DNA of 57,352 bases from Saccoglossus kowalevskii. Lineage: Eukaryota; Hemichordata; Enteropneusta; Harrimaniidae. The stretch is from NCBI RefSeq assembly GCF_000003605.2, contig NW_003128867.1, forward strand, positions 82,152 to 139,503. Reading direction: 5' to 3'. A program made the position numbers and the translations under genes. Shown piece after piece: positions 36,735 to 48,030 of the stretch. The notes beneath the pieces were generated by a model that saw nothing but the letters and a program-made list of their open reading frames with translations, did not search any database and was not told where the DNA came from. Numbering within the stretch: position 1 is the first letter of the stretch; the number at the start of each line of letters is the position of its first letter.

Positions 36735-36867
36735 TTAAAGCGCAGTGGTCGTCGCGCAGAGCGTGTTCGAATTTCATGTAAACAAACAATGTATTTTACA
36801 CGCTTTGTATACATCGCTATGAGTCCCATATCGAACAGGACGCGACACGACTACCACCGCACTTTAA
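36735..36867. mobile_element. Family P TTAA-type MITE, copy 1 (complete)
   Basis: A 133-bp element with intact TTAA at both ends (36735-36738, 36864-36867). Termini are TTAAAGCGCAGTGGTCGTCG and, inverted, TTAAAGTGCGGTGGTAGTCG. The interior CCCATATCGAACAGGACGCG recurs in the copy at 45552. No coding capacity, so mobilisation would need a transposase in trans. Confidence 0.88.
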
Positions 36868-37407
36868 CTAACAATATTCCTCACATTAGTGCGAAATCTC
36901 TGTCGTAAGATAATGCATTATGAATGCACTGATACCCATCTTTCGCCCAGGGAAATGTGTACGCCCACTTCTGCCGTCAACCATGGCCTACACACATTCA
37001 ATGTATAACCATAAATTAGACGGTATGTCACATATTTTATTAGTTCTTGTCATCAAGTACGCCATCGGTACAGTAATTATTATAGTATAATATTGTCGCC
37101 ACAATATAATTGTTTGGGCCCAAAGTCCAATAAAAATCTACTTATATTCAATTATTATCTTATAACGGACACTGTAAATACAAAAAGTAAATACATAAAT
37201 ATCGTTTTAAACCCACTACAATTTCTTGATATTTTGCTGAAGGTACCGGAACTTCAAGATGTTTCAAGATGTTTCCATTTTTTTTAATTGATCGGAATAT
37301 AAATGTGGTTCATAATTCGTTGTTAACGTCGAAATTTGTCACATGGAATAATTGTGTCGAAAATGTTCTTAATTTCAAGGGTCAACTTGAAATGTTCTAT
37401 GTAGGAT
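36868..37407. other. Unassigned DNA
   Basis: No gene recognised. It lies between two family P insertions. Confidence 0.4.
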
Positions 37408-37431
37408 AAAAAAAAAAAAAAAAAAAAAAAA
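37408..37431. repeat. Poly(A) run abutting a family P element
   Basis: 24 consecutive A, separated by one base from the TTAA at the left end of the next element. Confidence 0.95.
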
Positions 37432-37432
37432 C

Positions 37433-37725
37433 TTAAAGAGCGGTGGTCGTCGCGCCGCTCATGTGCGACATTAGTTTTCCCATAGTCCAATGCGCTCTTC
37501 TTATGAAAATCACGAGTAGACAGAGCTTCGATCTGGACGCCACGTGCACCAATTCGCGCCGGTGACTATTTCGATACCTTCCAATCACTAAGAAAATTAC
37601 ACAGTTAAATCCTAGTAACGTCTCAGTTTGTATTCGTTGGTCTGGGCAACAGTCAAAATCGCCATCTTTGTTCATATGAGTCTCATATCTCGCGCATGCG
37701 TGGCGCGACGACCACCGCGCTTTAG
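37433..37725. mobile_element. Family P TTAA-type MITE, copy 2
   Basis: Left terminus TTAAAGAGCGGTGGTCGTCG, right terminus (inverted) CTAAAGCGCGGTGGTCGTCG, continuing into GCGCCACGCATGCGCG-type sequence. The inverted repeats are about 35 bp. The right TTAA has become TTAG. At 293 bp it is twice the size of copy 1 and has a different middle (e.g. CCAATCACTAAGAAAATTAC). Confidence 0.88.
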
Positions 37726-38129
37726 CATCCCTAGTTAACCTCTGACCCCTTCCTATGACAGTATATGTTCATATTGTGCAGTATCGTGAGAAGTTAAATA
37801 AGCTTCTACCTAAATTAAGTTAGTTCAAGCCCATATGTTCACCAAACTTTCATTTTTAGGATTCATGCCATCAGGATACCAACAAAGAAAAAATGGCGTT
37901 ACCCCGCAATTTTCAAGTGTTAAAAATGTCCGAATAAATAGTAAAAACAGGCATTTTCACATTAGTTTCTGTGTTGAGATTATTCAGATCTCAAAATTTT
38001 TATCGATGACATGGGATGAAAAAATCATATTATTATTGTCACGAATCCTAATATTGTGGAAACTTTTAAAAGTTGTTATTTAGTGAGTTTTCAGGGTGAT
38101 AATATTTGTATACATTGACAGGTTATCTC
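37726..38129. other. Unassigned DNA upstream of the LINE
   Basis: No gene. The LINE junction is probably in 38130-38148, after CCCACAATGCATTGC. Confidence 0.4.
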
Positions 38130-39209
38130 CCACAATGCATTGCATATACCAAAATTAATATAAAAACTTGGCTGAATGTCTTTGATCATGTTATTAGGCC
38201 TATATTAACATGTGGCTGTGAGATTTGGGGGATAGAAAAGTATACAGACAAAACAGTCATCGAAAAAATTAACATAAAATTGTGCAAACTACTCCTCCAA
38301 GTTAACCAGTCTGCAACAAATTTGGCTGTAAGAGGAGAACTGGGTAGACATCCACTGTTAGTATTTATTAATAAAATGATGATAACATACTGGCATAGAT
38401 CATGCACTGTGAAAGAAAACACTCTAATTCACGAGGCAATGTCCTACAATATCGACAACAAAACAAAGTGGGCAACAACAATCAGTCAAATAACTGGTGT
38501 TGATAATATACATGATTACTGGAAGGGGAATGGTAAAAGTGTGAAGGGAGTTTTGGAAAAAATAGAAGATGATTATTCAAAAAAGTGGAAGAGTGACATC
38601 AATTTAGAAAAATCTGATTCAGGAGAGCTCAACAAACTTCGCACCTACAGGAAGTTTAATACAAACTTCAAAATGGAAAAGTATTTGATGGATGTGAATA
38701 ATTCAAAATATAGAAAATATATTTGTAAATTAAAAATTAGTGTCCATCAGCTTATGATTGAGAAATGAAGGTATACTAGAACAAAAACAAAACTGGAACA
38801 CAGAATCTGCACAAGATGTGACAATAACTCAGTTGAGGATGAGTACCAATACATTATGGACTGCTCACAGCACAATAAAATGAGGCAGACACTTTTAAAG
38901 ATTTACATAAGGATAATCCTAATTTTACTTCAATGGATCATTCCGATAAATTTATTTACATTATGACAAACTGACACATTAAGCTTGGTGTGTTTATAAT
39001 GCAAACAGGTGTGTATTTATAAAACACCTGATTCTGTACTACCTTGTAATTGCCTTTTAATTAATCTGCTATTTTATTTTATTTACTTTTTTTGTACTGA
39101 GTTTTTTGATTATCCTTTTTATCTTTTTTTATTTTACTTGACTATGTTCATCTTCTATAGAAAGAATAATGTCAATAAAGTTATCTTATCTTATCTGATC
39201 TTATCTTAT
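38130..39209 (+). mobile_element. 5'-truncated non-LTR retrotransposon (LINE)
   Basis: Only the last part of the second ORF, a short 3'UTR and a (TTATC)n-type tail (39180-39209) remain, the usual result of incomplete target-primed reverse transcription. The 3'UTR ends GTCAATAAAGTTATC. The tail type and the post-RT region fit the broad CR1/L2/Jockey group, but I cannot place it more precisely. The left boundary is uncertain within about 20 bp. Confidence 0.85.
38148..38966 (+). pseudogene. LINE ORF2 C-terminal fragment, one stop, lost Zn ligand
   Basis: The reading frame encodes the region just after the reverse transcriptase palm of a LINE polyprotein: KTWLNVFDHVIRPILTCGCE, then IWG, an IEKINIKLCK helix and a GELGRHPL motif, all typical of this family. 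A TGA at 38766-38768 interrupts the frame. Directly after it, in the same frame, the C-terminal zinc-knuckle-like part continues with ICTRC and VEDEYQYIMDC, ending at a stop at 38964-38966. In this family the knuckle is C-x2-C...H-x4-C. Here the His position is Gln (QYIMDC), so one zinc ligand is gone. The endonuclease and polymerase domains are absent. This copy is inactive. Aside from the stop the frame is intact over more than 270 codons, so the insertion is not very ancient. Confidence 0.85.
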
Positions 39210-39469
39210 ATGTGCAGTAACAAGAACAGTAGTGAAAAATATGAATTCGGCTCGAACGGCTTTAAGAATTTACCAGAATATTTTCTAAGTTTACAGAGTG
39301 TCCATATTATGTAAACTATTTCTATGTTATATGTCTCCTTGTTTCTCAGAATCTCAAATTTATCATAAATACTTATGGCTCCAAAATATTTCGCCTTGAT
39401 CCGACTAAAATATCATTATCTTTCCTAAGATAAGAACGTATTTAGGATAAAACCATTATTTTTCACATT
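39210..39469. other. Unassigned DNA
   Basis: Nothing recognised. Confidence 0.4.
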
Positions 39470-39566
39470 GAGTTTATGCGGCAGGGTACCAATCACAGCC
39501 AACGTACTAAAACTAGTATGAGTTTATGCGGCAGAGTACCAATCACAGCCAACGTACTAAACTAGT
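39470..39566. repeat. 50-bp tandem duplication
   Basis: Two copies of GAGTTTATGCGGCAGRGTAC, continuing CAATCACAGCCAACGTACTA, starting at 39470 and 39520. They differ by one substitution and one A. Confidence 0.95.
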
Positions 39567-40143
39567 GAGGTTTACAAATATACAATCTGATTAGGTACAC
39601 GCTCCATTACTTTTTTTTAATTTTTTTAATTTCTAGATTTTTGTTATTATTATTTTTGTTTATTTTTTAGGTCTTGGAATCGGATCTTATAACTACATCG
39701 CATTGACTGGTATACGTTGCGACATTGTAATACTTCTGTTATAATAAGTTTCGCTTCAAAACAATCAATTGATTACATATCTACGGAATAAGTATGTATT
39801 TTTTAATATTTTTGTTGTTTAATGATGTATATTTATGAATACATTGGATTATGACTCATTGTTAAAATGAAAACGTTGTTATGAGCACAAACCCGAATAT
39901 TCGTTCGACGAAACAATGAAATTCACTAATACGCATGCGCACCGGTTATTTTGGTACGTACAATAACAATCACTACACATGCGTATTAGTGTTTTGGTTT
40001 TTTTTTGTATCTAACGAAACAGTTACGTGTCTTGCAAACACAACGTTTATTTTATGATTATAATACAACAGTATTAAACAAATATAAGTTTTCGTCCATA
40101 TTGCATTTTAGCAATACAATATACGTTCATTACCTACTGTGAA
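39567..40143. other. Unassigned AT-rich DNA
   Basis: ACGCATGCGC and ATGCGTATTAGTG phrases near 39930-39990 may be an inverted pair (CACTAATACGCATGCG / CATGCGTATTAGTG) about 30 bp apart. No gene seen. Confidence 0.45.
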
Positions 40144-40369
40144 CAGAGGCGGCGCCACGAAATTTTGCAAGGGGGAGATCTGCTCACCAACGTCGCCTTA
40201 CTAGGGGGTCCGGGGGCATTTCCCCTTAAACAAATTGAAATCTGCACCCTGAAACGCTATTTCCTGCATTTTGAGGGGCTAATTTTGCTGACATAAAAGG
40301 GTTTCAGCTTGATTTTGGAGGGGCGACGCCCCCAACGTTTTTCGACTACCCCCCGTGCCGTCGCCACTG
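40144..40369. mobile_element. hAT-like MITE
   Basis: The left terminus CAGAGGCGGCGCCACG and the inverted right terminus CAGTGGCGACGGCACG match at 13 of 16. CAGNGGCGGN-type ends are characteristic of hAT-derived elements. The interior has the G-rich phrase GGGGGTCCGGGGGCATTTCC. An 8-bp target duplication was not evident. Length 226 bp, non-coding. Confidence 0.75.
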
Positions 40370-42470
40370 ATAAACTGTACGCATGCGATTGCATTCTTCT
40401 TATATTTATGGGTAAACTGTAAACACATTTACAGCTATGTCAAAAAACTTACGAATAAATAGATGGGCTCTAGAAAATTTAGTTTTATCAAGACTGTTTA
40501 GCGTCACTCTGAGATAAATAAGAAACCAAATAAACACTCCGCTGCAAAATTCGATAAAACGTCTGATTGTGACAGTGGTATGTGTCACATTCGATCAGAA
40601 ATTTCAGGCACTTTACACATTAAGTCAAAGCGCTTCGTGTACGATACTGAGACCAAGAGAAACGTATACAACGAATGTGACGAAACTTTGAAAGCAAGTT
40701 GTGTTGATAGTACAATGTTCATCACGTTAGTAAAAAAAAAAAATGACTGTCCAAACGTGAATATTTACAGTCCAGCGCACAGTGTATGCGTTTTTATAAC
40801 GACGTATATATTCAATACTGCCCTCTCCGTCCATCGCCGAAGATGGCAGCGTACACAAAATGTCCCACCAAACGGGCCCAAACGAGTTAAATCGTAATGG
40901 TTGAATCATCAGAAAATAGTTGCGAGGTTGGAATTGGATCGTCCGCTTCATAACACACTTCAGTGAACCTCAAAAGATGTTTGTTATAGAAACTTGGAAT
41001 TGACAATATACGAGTAATTGAATAAAACTACAGACCATTACTACAAATGTCGGACTACTAAAAACTAAATCTCGTGTTACAGACGTGTTCCCTCCGGCTA
41101 CACGAGAGATTGACACTAAACAAACACCACCACGTACACAATGTAAACCACAAGATCTGCACGTCACGCCACTCGACCAGGACCTATTGAAGAGGGTAGA
41201 GTAAGTCGTAACTGCGCATGTGCCTATTTGGATTGACTTTAACCTATATTGTTTCAGGTAACACACCTTTTTATCAATTGCGCCCTCTAACGACGAATCA
41301 TTTCTGTGACGAAATTAGAAACAGCGTTCATGTTGTTTTTATCCGTAGTTGCCCGTCAATGAAAACGTGAGTTTTTTATATAGATTGACTGTGTTTTAAA
41401 TGACGAAAGACAACCTGAACAAACACAGTCATCGTTTTTGAAATACACACACTAAGTCATTCAGACGTCACAAAAGCTAGTGGGCGCACTTTGAAGAAAG
41501 GTACGCATTTGTCAATATGGCAGCAATCATGATTGGTTGGCATGGATTGCAATTGACACCTAGTATTTTATCTTCACGGTAGAATGTTGCTTAATAAGAA
41601 AAAACACACCCACACTCAAGGCAGTAACGCACCGTAAGTCAAGTAAAAAAGAAGTCGTCCATGGACAGACGGCCGACGCCGGACATAGCCAACCAGTTTT
41701 TGAACCAGAAAACAGCCCCCTGAAATTTACATTTCTAAAATATAACCCCCTAAATTACAAGTTCTAAATCCTGTCACACCCAACACGTATATATATTATA
41801 TTGACAATGTGCTATTCTAATTTGCGTGAAAATTACGTTTTTACCTGCTTTGAATACGTTTCTATAGAAACGATATCGAACACAAGAGGGCGCAACGCCC
41901 AACACTAAAAAAACTATTACTCGTACCACAGTCTGTGCACGAACCATTGCATCGACACCATGCATATAACTGATAAATTTGTATTCCAGTGAATTTCAAA
42001 CAATGTAATACCAGAAGTTACATTGCGAGATATTTGGTAAAAGGAGAACAACACTCATAGTAGCGGTCATTCAATTATACCTATGACTCCCGGGTCGTTG
42101 GTTTAGGTCTCATGCCACTAATTAAATGCCTAGCAAGAACCAATGAAATTTTTTAAATATTATTTTTCTCAGGTGCTCCCTGTTTGAGGGCGTAATCACC
42201 TGGGTCAGAGGTGAGACCAACATGTGGTCTTTTGTTTACTACTTAGCGGCTGTGTACCTGTGGGTTTATTCTGTGTCTTGTTTACCTGAGATTTGCAAGA
42301 GTTTGAGCTGGCCAACATGTTAGTTTTTTTCATATGGTTGATTACTGGCATGTTGATTTCCCATTTTTGAGCCATATTTTCAACTTTCCTCGTCATTTTC
42401 ATATAGCAATCTCGTCATATGTTAACATTGTCGTCTATGGAAATTCAATTAGTGGTATGAGCCCTTTAGG
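40370..42470. other. Unassigned DNA of intermediate GC
   Basis: No recognisable exon. GGGCG-containing CTCF-like half matches near 41883 (12 of 14 positions). The frame at 40580-40897 has no recognised similarity. Confidence 0.4.
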
Positions 42471-42488
42471 CATGGACGTACGTCCATG
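42471..42488. repeat. Perfect 18-bp palindrome
   Basis: CATGGACGTACGTCCATG, with GCCCTTTAGG to the left and TTTAGGGCC to the right extending an imperfect hairpin to about 40 bp. Confidence 0.9.
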
Positions 42489-42716
42489 GTTTAGGGCCCA
42501 CGTTGGTCGCCATTTTGTTAGCAGTATTCAGTTTCGGTTCTAAATACAATTATCCCATGGCAGGGAACCCTGTAATGCCGTTGACTGAGCCGATTTGTTA
42601 AGGTCGCCAATTGTGTCATACTAGTACTCAGTTTTATGAATTGTTTTCAATTTTGTATTGCAGGTAAAGTGCGCCACCTAAGTTAGCGAGCCAGAATATG
42701 GAGATGTTTGTTATCT
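42489..42716. other. Unassigned DNA
   Basis: Nothing recognised. Confidence 0.4.
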
Positions 42717-42877
42717 GTCGGGAGGGTCGTCACCTGCGCACGCGCGGGAATTGAGTCCCAAGCGACGATAACAACACACGCGAAAAACACAAAGGCTCAT
42801 GGGTAGGCGCTTGTTTGTAAACAACGACACGCTATGGACATCTAACGCATGCGCAGGTGAAGACTCCCCCACTTTAA
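42717..42877 (-). mobile_element. Family D TTAA-type MITE, copy 2 (inverted)
   Basis: Read on the minus strand it starts TTAAAGTGGGGGAGTCTTCA and ends near GGTGACGACCCTCCCG. The interior carries the GGGACTCAATTCCCGC and CACGCTATGG phrases of copy 1. TTAA is intact at 42874-42877, while the left end has lost its TTAA. Confidence 0.85.
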
Positions 42878-44442
42878 TCAACAGTAAAGAACACGTGTGT
42901 TACAAAACAAAATGAACATTTTAGCATAGCGACCATAAGTAAACTTGATTTTAAACCAATGTGAATATTTTAGCTCAAAATACAATTTGTTTTCTACAGT
43001 ATCCATCAAAATCTTGTTAGTCGGATGCGTTAAGGTGACACATTTTACCAACTAGCTGAATGCGAAATTTCTTAAAAGCACTGCACATTTGTGATATTTT
43101 GCCAAAGGCTACATAAAATAAATGACAAAGAACACACTATAGCCGGAGTTACCCTGGTAGCCATTTTGGTTTAGAAACAAGTTTAATATTGTTCAACTAT
43201 TTCGTTCAAAAATGAGTACGGGTTTGCCAAGATAAACAAAACGTGGCAAAGACTTCAAGGAATTCACATATAATAAATTGTACTTGTAATTATGTAGAAT
43301 ATGGGCCAGTTCAATCGAGGAAGAGAAGTGCCTTTTTTTATGCAATGAGCAGTATTGCGTTCTCCGGGTAAGTATACTTATACGTACATACATTACTTAT
43401 ATAATGTAATCATGTAATACTACAGATACATAATGAAGATTATCTATAAAATGATATCCTATAATAGATTTGATCATCATTAATGATGGTCATTAATGCA
43501 AGGACTTCGTAAATCACGTTCCATACAGTATTAATGGTATTCATAAAAACAATGTAATTTAAAGGTATCACATTGAGGGCGCAAAGACAATTGCTAAGAC
43601 CATATCTAAGCTCCATGCTAAGACTTTCTTTGAAAATAGAAAACTGTGCAACATAGCATGAATATTTTGAGATGATAATTATAATGCGATATTTTGCAGT
43701 ATTTATCATTTGACTTGGACTGTAACATAGCTTATTTAATGGTATGAGTAGGATACTGGGAATTCAAAACGCTTGCCAGCATTCAGACGAGTTTGTACTT
43801 CCCTCAATTCAAAAAAATTCAACCAATCCAGTATTTCAAATTATACTCTCAATACCAAATTACTGCTCGATCTCAGAGTGTAATTTTCATGAACATGACA
43901 GGATTCAGTCTCCCCTTTCCAACATATATGTCCAATATATCTACAGACAGTGAGTACAAGCACATTCTTATTTTTGAGACATGACTTGCAAACGGGCATT
44001 GGAAGTTTTGGAAATCAAATTTGACATGAGTAATACGTAATAATTATGACTCGTACAAAAATAAAGACATAATTTATTAGTTTTGAATTTTACAATTGTG
44101 AACTATCAAACATATAAGTTTGTCATAAACCAATGCATCAGACAAAGTAAAATACACCAGTTTGACACATGATAACCAAGACTTTACTGATATAACGTGG
44201 TATAAGTCAAATTGTTTGCACATTCTTAGCTTGGTAGGACATTATTACTAAACTACTGATATTGTAGCCAAATGTATCATGATTAGAAAGCAACCCCAAA
44301 ACATATACCACCAGGGGTGGGTTGAGTAGGGGTATTTTTATTGATTACGAGTGGAAGTGTCATGACATATGCAAGACCGAACATAACACCCAACAAAAGC
44401 AGGACCATGAAAAACATGTGTATTTGGATATATTTTCGGAGA
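42878..44442. other. Unassigned AT-rich DNA
   Basis: No supportable exon, array or element. Confidence 0.4.
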
Positions 44443-44653
44443 TACTGTAAAATGACTAATTTTCACTGGGTTTAAATTTCACTGATTTAGCATTTCAGGC
44501 ATATTCAGTGGGTTTTAAATTCACGGTTGTATCATTTAGATAATGTGTTCTATGCTAAATTTTACATATTCACTGCGTTTTAATTTAGCACATTTTCCAG
44601 TCAGCGTAATAAGCAAAATTAAAACCCAGTGAATAATTAACCACTTTACAGTA
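44443..44653. mobile_element. Family A MITE, copy 2 (inverted to copy 1)
   Basis: Starts TACTGTAAAATGACTAATTT and ends CCACTTTACAGTA, 211 bp. The minus strand aligns with 2909-3126 throughout, including the TAGCATA..ACACATTATCTAAATGA segment. Confidence 0.9.
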
Positions 44654-44770
44654 CTGAAAAATACTTTATTTCACCTGGAATTAATTTTCGCTGAATTTGG
44701 ATGTTTTGTATGGAATTTATTCTCACTCATTTTTGTCGAGTTGAATGTAAAATATAGCGTAAAGTATTGT
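44652..44770. mobile_element. Family B half-copy abutting family A
   Basis: TACTGAAAAATACTTTATTT, GGAATTAATTTTCGCTGAAT, TTTTGTATGGAATTTATTCT, GTCGAGTTGAATGTAAAATA. It stops after the midpoint. Its left TA is the right TA of the family A copy. Confidence 0.75.
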
Positions 44771-45551
44771 GCATTCTTTTCAAACTATTGTTTTATTTGT
44801 TTAGTTCTCCTTTAAGTAAATTTATGTATTTTTGGAGGGGTGCACAGGAACAGATCAAGGACCCCCATCTTCCATCTACAAGAATATTGGTCAGTCCATA
44901 TGTACTGGTAAAATATATTTGTTATTACCATATTGTAGTACTCATTTAAGCAATCTGAATAAAATAAGATCCTGGTTAATTTTATTTAAATTTTATTTTA
45001 ATAGAAATCTTTTTATTATTAATTTTAATTATTATTACGTATTTTAATATTTATTTTTACAATAAATTTGCTGCACCAAGCTTTCACAAAACCTCTAAAA
45101 ACAATTCTTGCAGCTAAATAAATGTAACTTAAATAAATAATTAAAATAAATAATAATTATAGTAATATAAAAAAAATATTAAAACAAATTTAAGCCAACC
45201 AGGATCTTATTTTAATTGTCATCTAAAAGAAATTAAAAACACTAAAACACTGAAATGAAATAAATAAATATTGTTGTATTTATTCACTACACAAAATGTA
45301 TTTATATAAAAGGATGACAGTGATTCTCATGATCTCATCTAACAATTGCAATTTTTTAAATTTGAGAAACAAATAATCTGATACGCCATTAAGTATTTAA
45401 CAAAGTCAAAAAATCTCCTTCATGTTGAATTGTAAACTTAACTAGATTGAGAAAGATTAGGCTTATAAAATAATAAGTATAAATATTTCACTCACTTAAT
45501 AGCATGATACAAAATTACTACAATAAAAAAAAATTGTAAACCAGAAAACTG
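44771..45551. other. Very AT-rich DNA
   Basis: TAATTATTATTA-type low complexity, densest at 44960-45190. No gene seen. Confidence 0.5.
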
Positions 45552-45702
45552 TAAAGGGAGGTAGTCATCGATTAGCGTGCGTTAAGGAGGTAGTCATCGA
45601 TTAGCGTGCGTTAAAATTTTGTCTGAATAAACAATGTCGTTTCCACATTGTACGCGTCACCCATATCGAACATGACATAGCATGACAACCGCCACATTTT
45701 AA
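45552..45702. mobile_element. Family P MITE, copy 3a
   Basis: TAAAGGGAGGTAGTCATCG at the left, GACAACCGCCACATTTTAA at the right. The interior CCCATATCGAACATGACA matches copy 1. It is joined directly to copy 3b through a shared TTAA. Confidence 0.8.
45557..45614. repeat. Exact 29-bp tandem duplication at the element end
   Basis: GGAGGTAGTCATCGATTAGC plus GTGCGTTAA, twice without a mismatch, within the left terminal repeat of copy 3a. Confidence 0.95.
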
Positions 45703-45801
45703 AGGGTGGTAGTCAGTTTGTAACAGTCAAAGTCTCCATCATTGTTTATATGAGACCCATATATCTCGCGCATGCCTGGCGCGACGACTACCGCGCTTTA
45801 A
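45699..45801. mobile_element. Family P MITE, copy 3b
   Basis: Left TTAAAGGGTGGTAGTCAG, right GGCGCGACGACTACCGCGCTTTAA read to 45801. It resembles the right half of copy 2, including ATATGAGACCCATATATCTC. Both TTAA ends are intact. Confidence 0.8.
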
Positions 45802-46364
45802 GTTGGCAGTGTTGTACACTCTCAATCAGACAAATGTATATATATTTCAATTAATGGCGTCCAAACCAAACTGAGCACATGTGTAATGCATCATGGACAC
45901 TGATTTCAAAACACATAAAGGTATAAAAAACATTTTGTAAATATAATACAAATTACAGGCTAAACATGAAATGAATTATAACTCTGAACTCTAGAGGGCG
46001 CTCAGAGCAGGAAGAAAGGACACTGATATCCAAGCAATTTCATCATAAAAGTAAAACAAGTTTAGACTACATTAGATAATCCATTCTTCTACATGCAAAG
46101 TATATACACGTGTCCGTCATGCATGGTTTCTGTTTTTTAAAAATACATTTTAGGTGATGAAGTTACACACTAATAAATAAAATTTACTGGATTGAAGGTT
46201 GTCATGGCAATGTGATGTTGGTGCATACTCTCTATATATTTTTTTTTCAATATCACAGACCTGTAATAAGAAATGTACAACAGTCAATATTAGCATCTAA
46301 TGTTCCTTCTAAGTAATAGGTGGATTCATAGAACACTACATGACATCATAGTTTGGAAAACAAG
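45802..46364. other. Unassigned DNA
   Basis: A CTCF-like ACTCTAGAGGGCGC (12 of 14 positions) at 45988-46001. No exon recognised. Confidence 0.4.
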
Positions 46365-46414
46365 NNNNNNNNNNNNNNNNNNNNNNNNNNNNNNNNNNNN
46401 NNNNNNNNNNNNNN
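46365..46414. other. Assembly gap (50 N)
   Basis: Exactly 50 N, a typical placeholder length, at the left border of a homogeneous minisatellite. The true array may be longer than shown. Confidence 0.99.
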
Positions 46415-47400
46415 GTAGTTTCAGAGAAGACATAAGGGGTCAAGTAGTTTAGAGAAAACATTAAGGGGTCCAGTAGTTTAGAGAAGACATTAAGGGGTCA
46501 AGTAGTTTTAGAGAAAACATTAAGGGGTCCAGTAGTTTCAGAGAAAACATTAAGGGGTTCAGTAGTTTCAGAGAAGACATTAAGGGGTCAAGTAGTTTAG
46601 AGAAAACATTAAGGGGTCCAGTAGTTTTAGAGAAGACATTAAGGGGTCAAGTAGTTTTAGAGAAAACATTAAGGGGTCCAGTAGTTTTAGAGAAAACATT
46701 AAGGGGTCTAGTAGTTTCAGAGAAGACATTAAGGGGTCAAGTAGTTTCAGAGAAGACATTAAGGGGTCCAGTAGTTTTAGAGAAAACATTAAGGGGTCCA
46801 GTAGTTTTAGAGAAAACATTAAGGGGTTCAGTAGTTTCAGAGAAGACATTAAGGGGTCAAGTAGTTTCAGAGAAGACATTAAGGGGTCAAGTAGTTTTAG
46901 AGAAAACATTAAGGGGTCAAGTAGTTTTAGAGAAAACATTAAGGGGTCCAAGTAGTTTCAGAGAAGACATTAAGGGGTCCAGTAGTTTTAGAGAAAACAT
47001 TAAGGGGTCCAGTAGTTTTAGAGAAAACATTAAGGGGTCCAGTAGTTTCAGAGAAGACATTAAGGGGTCAAGTAGTTTTAGAGAAAACATTAAGGGGTCA
47101 AGTAGTTTTAGAAAAGACATTAAGGGGTCAAGTAGTTTCAGAGAAGACATTAAGGGGTCAAGTAGTTTTAGAGAAAACATTAAGGGGTCCAAGTAGTTTC
47201 AGAGAAGACATTAGGAGGTCCAGTAGTTTCAAAGAAAACATTAAGGGGTCCAGTAGTTTTAGAGAAGACATTAAGGGGTCCAGTAGTTTCAGAGAAGACA
47301 TTAGGAGGTCCAGTCATTTTAGAGAAGATATTCAAAGGCCCAGTAGTTTCAGAGAAAAATTTAAGAGACCAGTAGTTTCAGAGAAGATATTGAGAAGCCC
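46415..47400. repeat. 30-bp minisatellite with 120-bp higher-order pattern
   Basis: About 32 units of GTAGTTTCAGAGAAGACATT plus AAGGGGTCCA. Two linked unit types occur: TTTCAGAGAAGAC and TTTTAGAGAAAAC. From about 46580 to 46950 they alternate in pairs (two of one, two of the other), giving a four-unit, 120-bp period. The right end (47280 onward) decays. Stop-free minus-strand frames are by-products of the period. Confidence 0.97.
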
Positions 47401-48030
47401 TTTAGGTTACTGGTGTACAGCATGTTTAGCTGCAACTGGATCTCCGATAATCACGTATAGAGTACTTTAATGATCACTACTTACTCACTCCTCTATCCAA
47501 ATTTCTTAGTTCCATTTGTTCGTGTTTAAGGCGCAGTCGTAAAAACTGATTCATCAGCTCAGATCTGAAATATAACAATAATGAGACACTTACCAGTATT
47601 ATAAACAGATCAGTGTTTGAAAATATGGTCATAGGTACAACACATTGTTACATAGCAAATGTATTGTACTCATTGTGTGTTTGTACCCTCTGGTAAGAAA
47701 TAAATTAATTTGACAAACTGCAGCAGCGTACATGGGAATTTTTCCAGTGGTTTGTCTCTATAGTGATATGCAATAAAGTTGGTTTGTATTTATTGTAATG
47801 CAGAGACTAATGATGTTGAAACAAAATAAACCTGGTATAAAAAATAAAATTGCTCAACACATTCAAAGTATTGCAATTTACATGGAAATTAATAGTAATA
47901 GTAAAATTTTAATTAATAACAAGTCACTGCAACCAAGTTATTGTCGAATGACAAGTCTCTGCCCAGTTTTTAGCGACTGTGAACATTCGAGCCTAATGAT
48001 TCATACATGAAGCATTTTTAGAATGAAAAT
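47401..48030. other. Unassigned AT-rich DNA
   Basis: No gene recognised. Confidence 0.4.

Noticed and set aside
40580-40897. Plus-strand frame of 105 codons
   Set aside because: No domain, splice or start context that supports it.
46580-47192. Minus-strand frames with the decapeptide LDPLMFSLKL
   Set aside because: Same reason: product of a 30-bp minisatellite period, next to an assembly gap.
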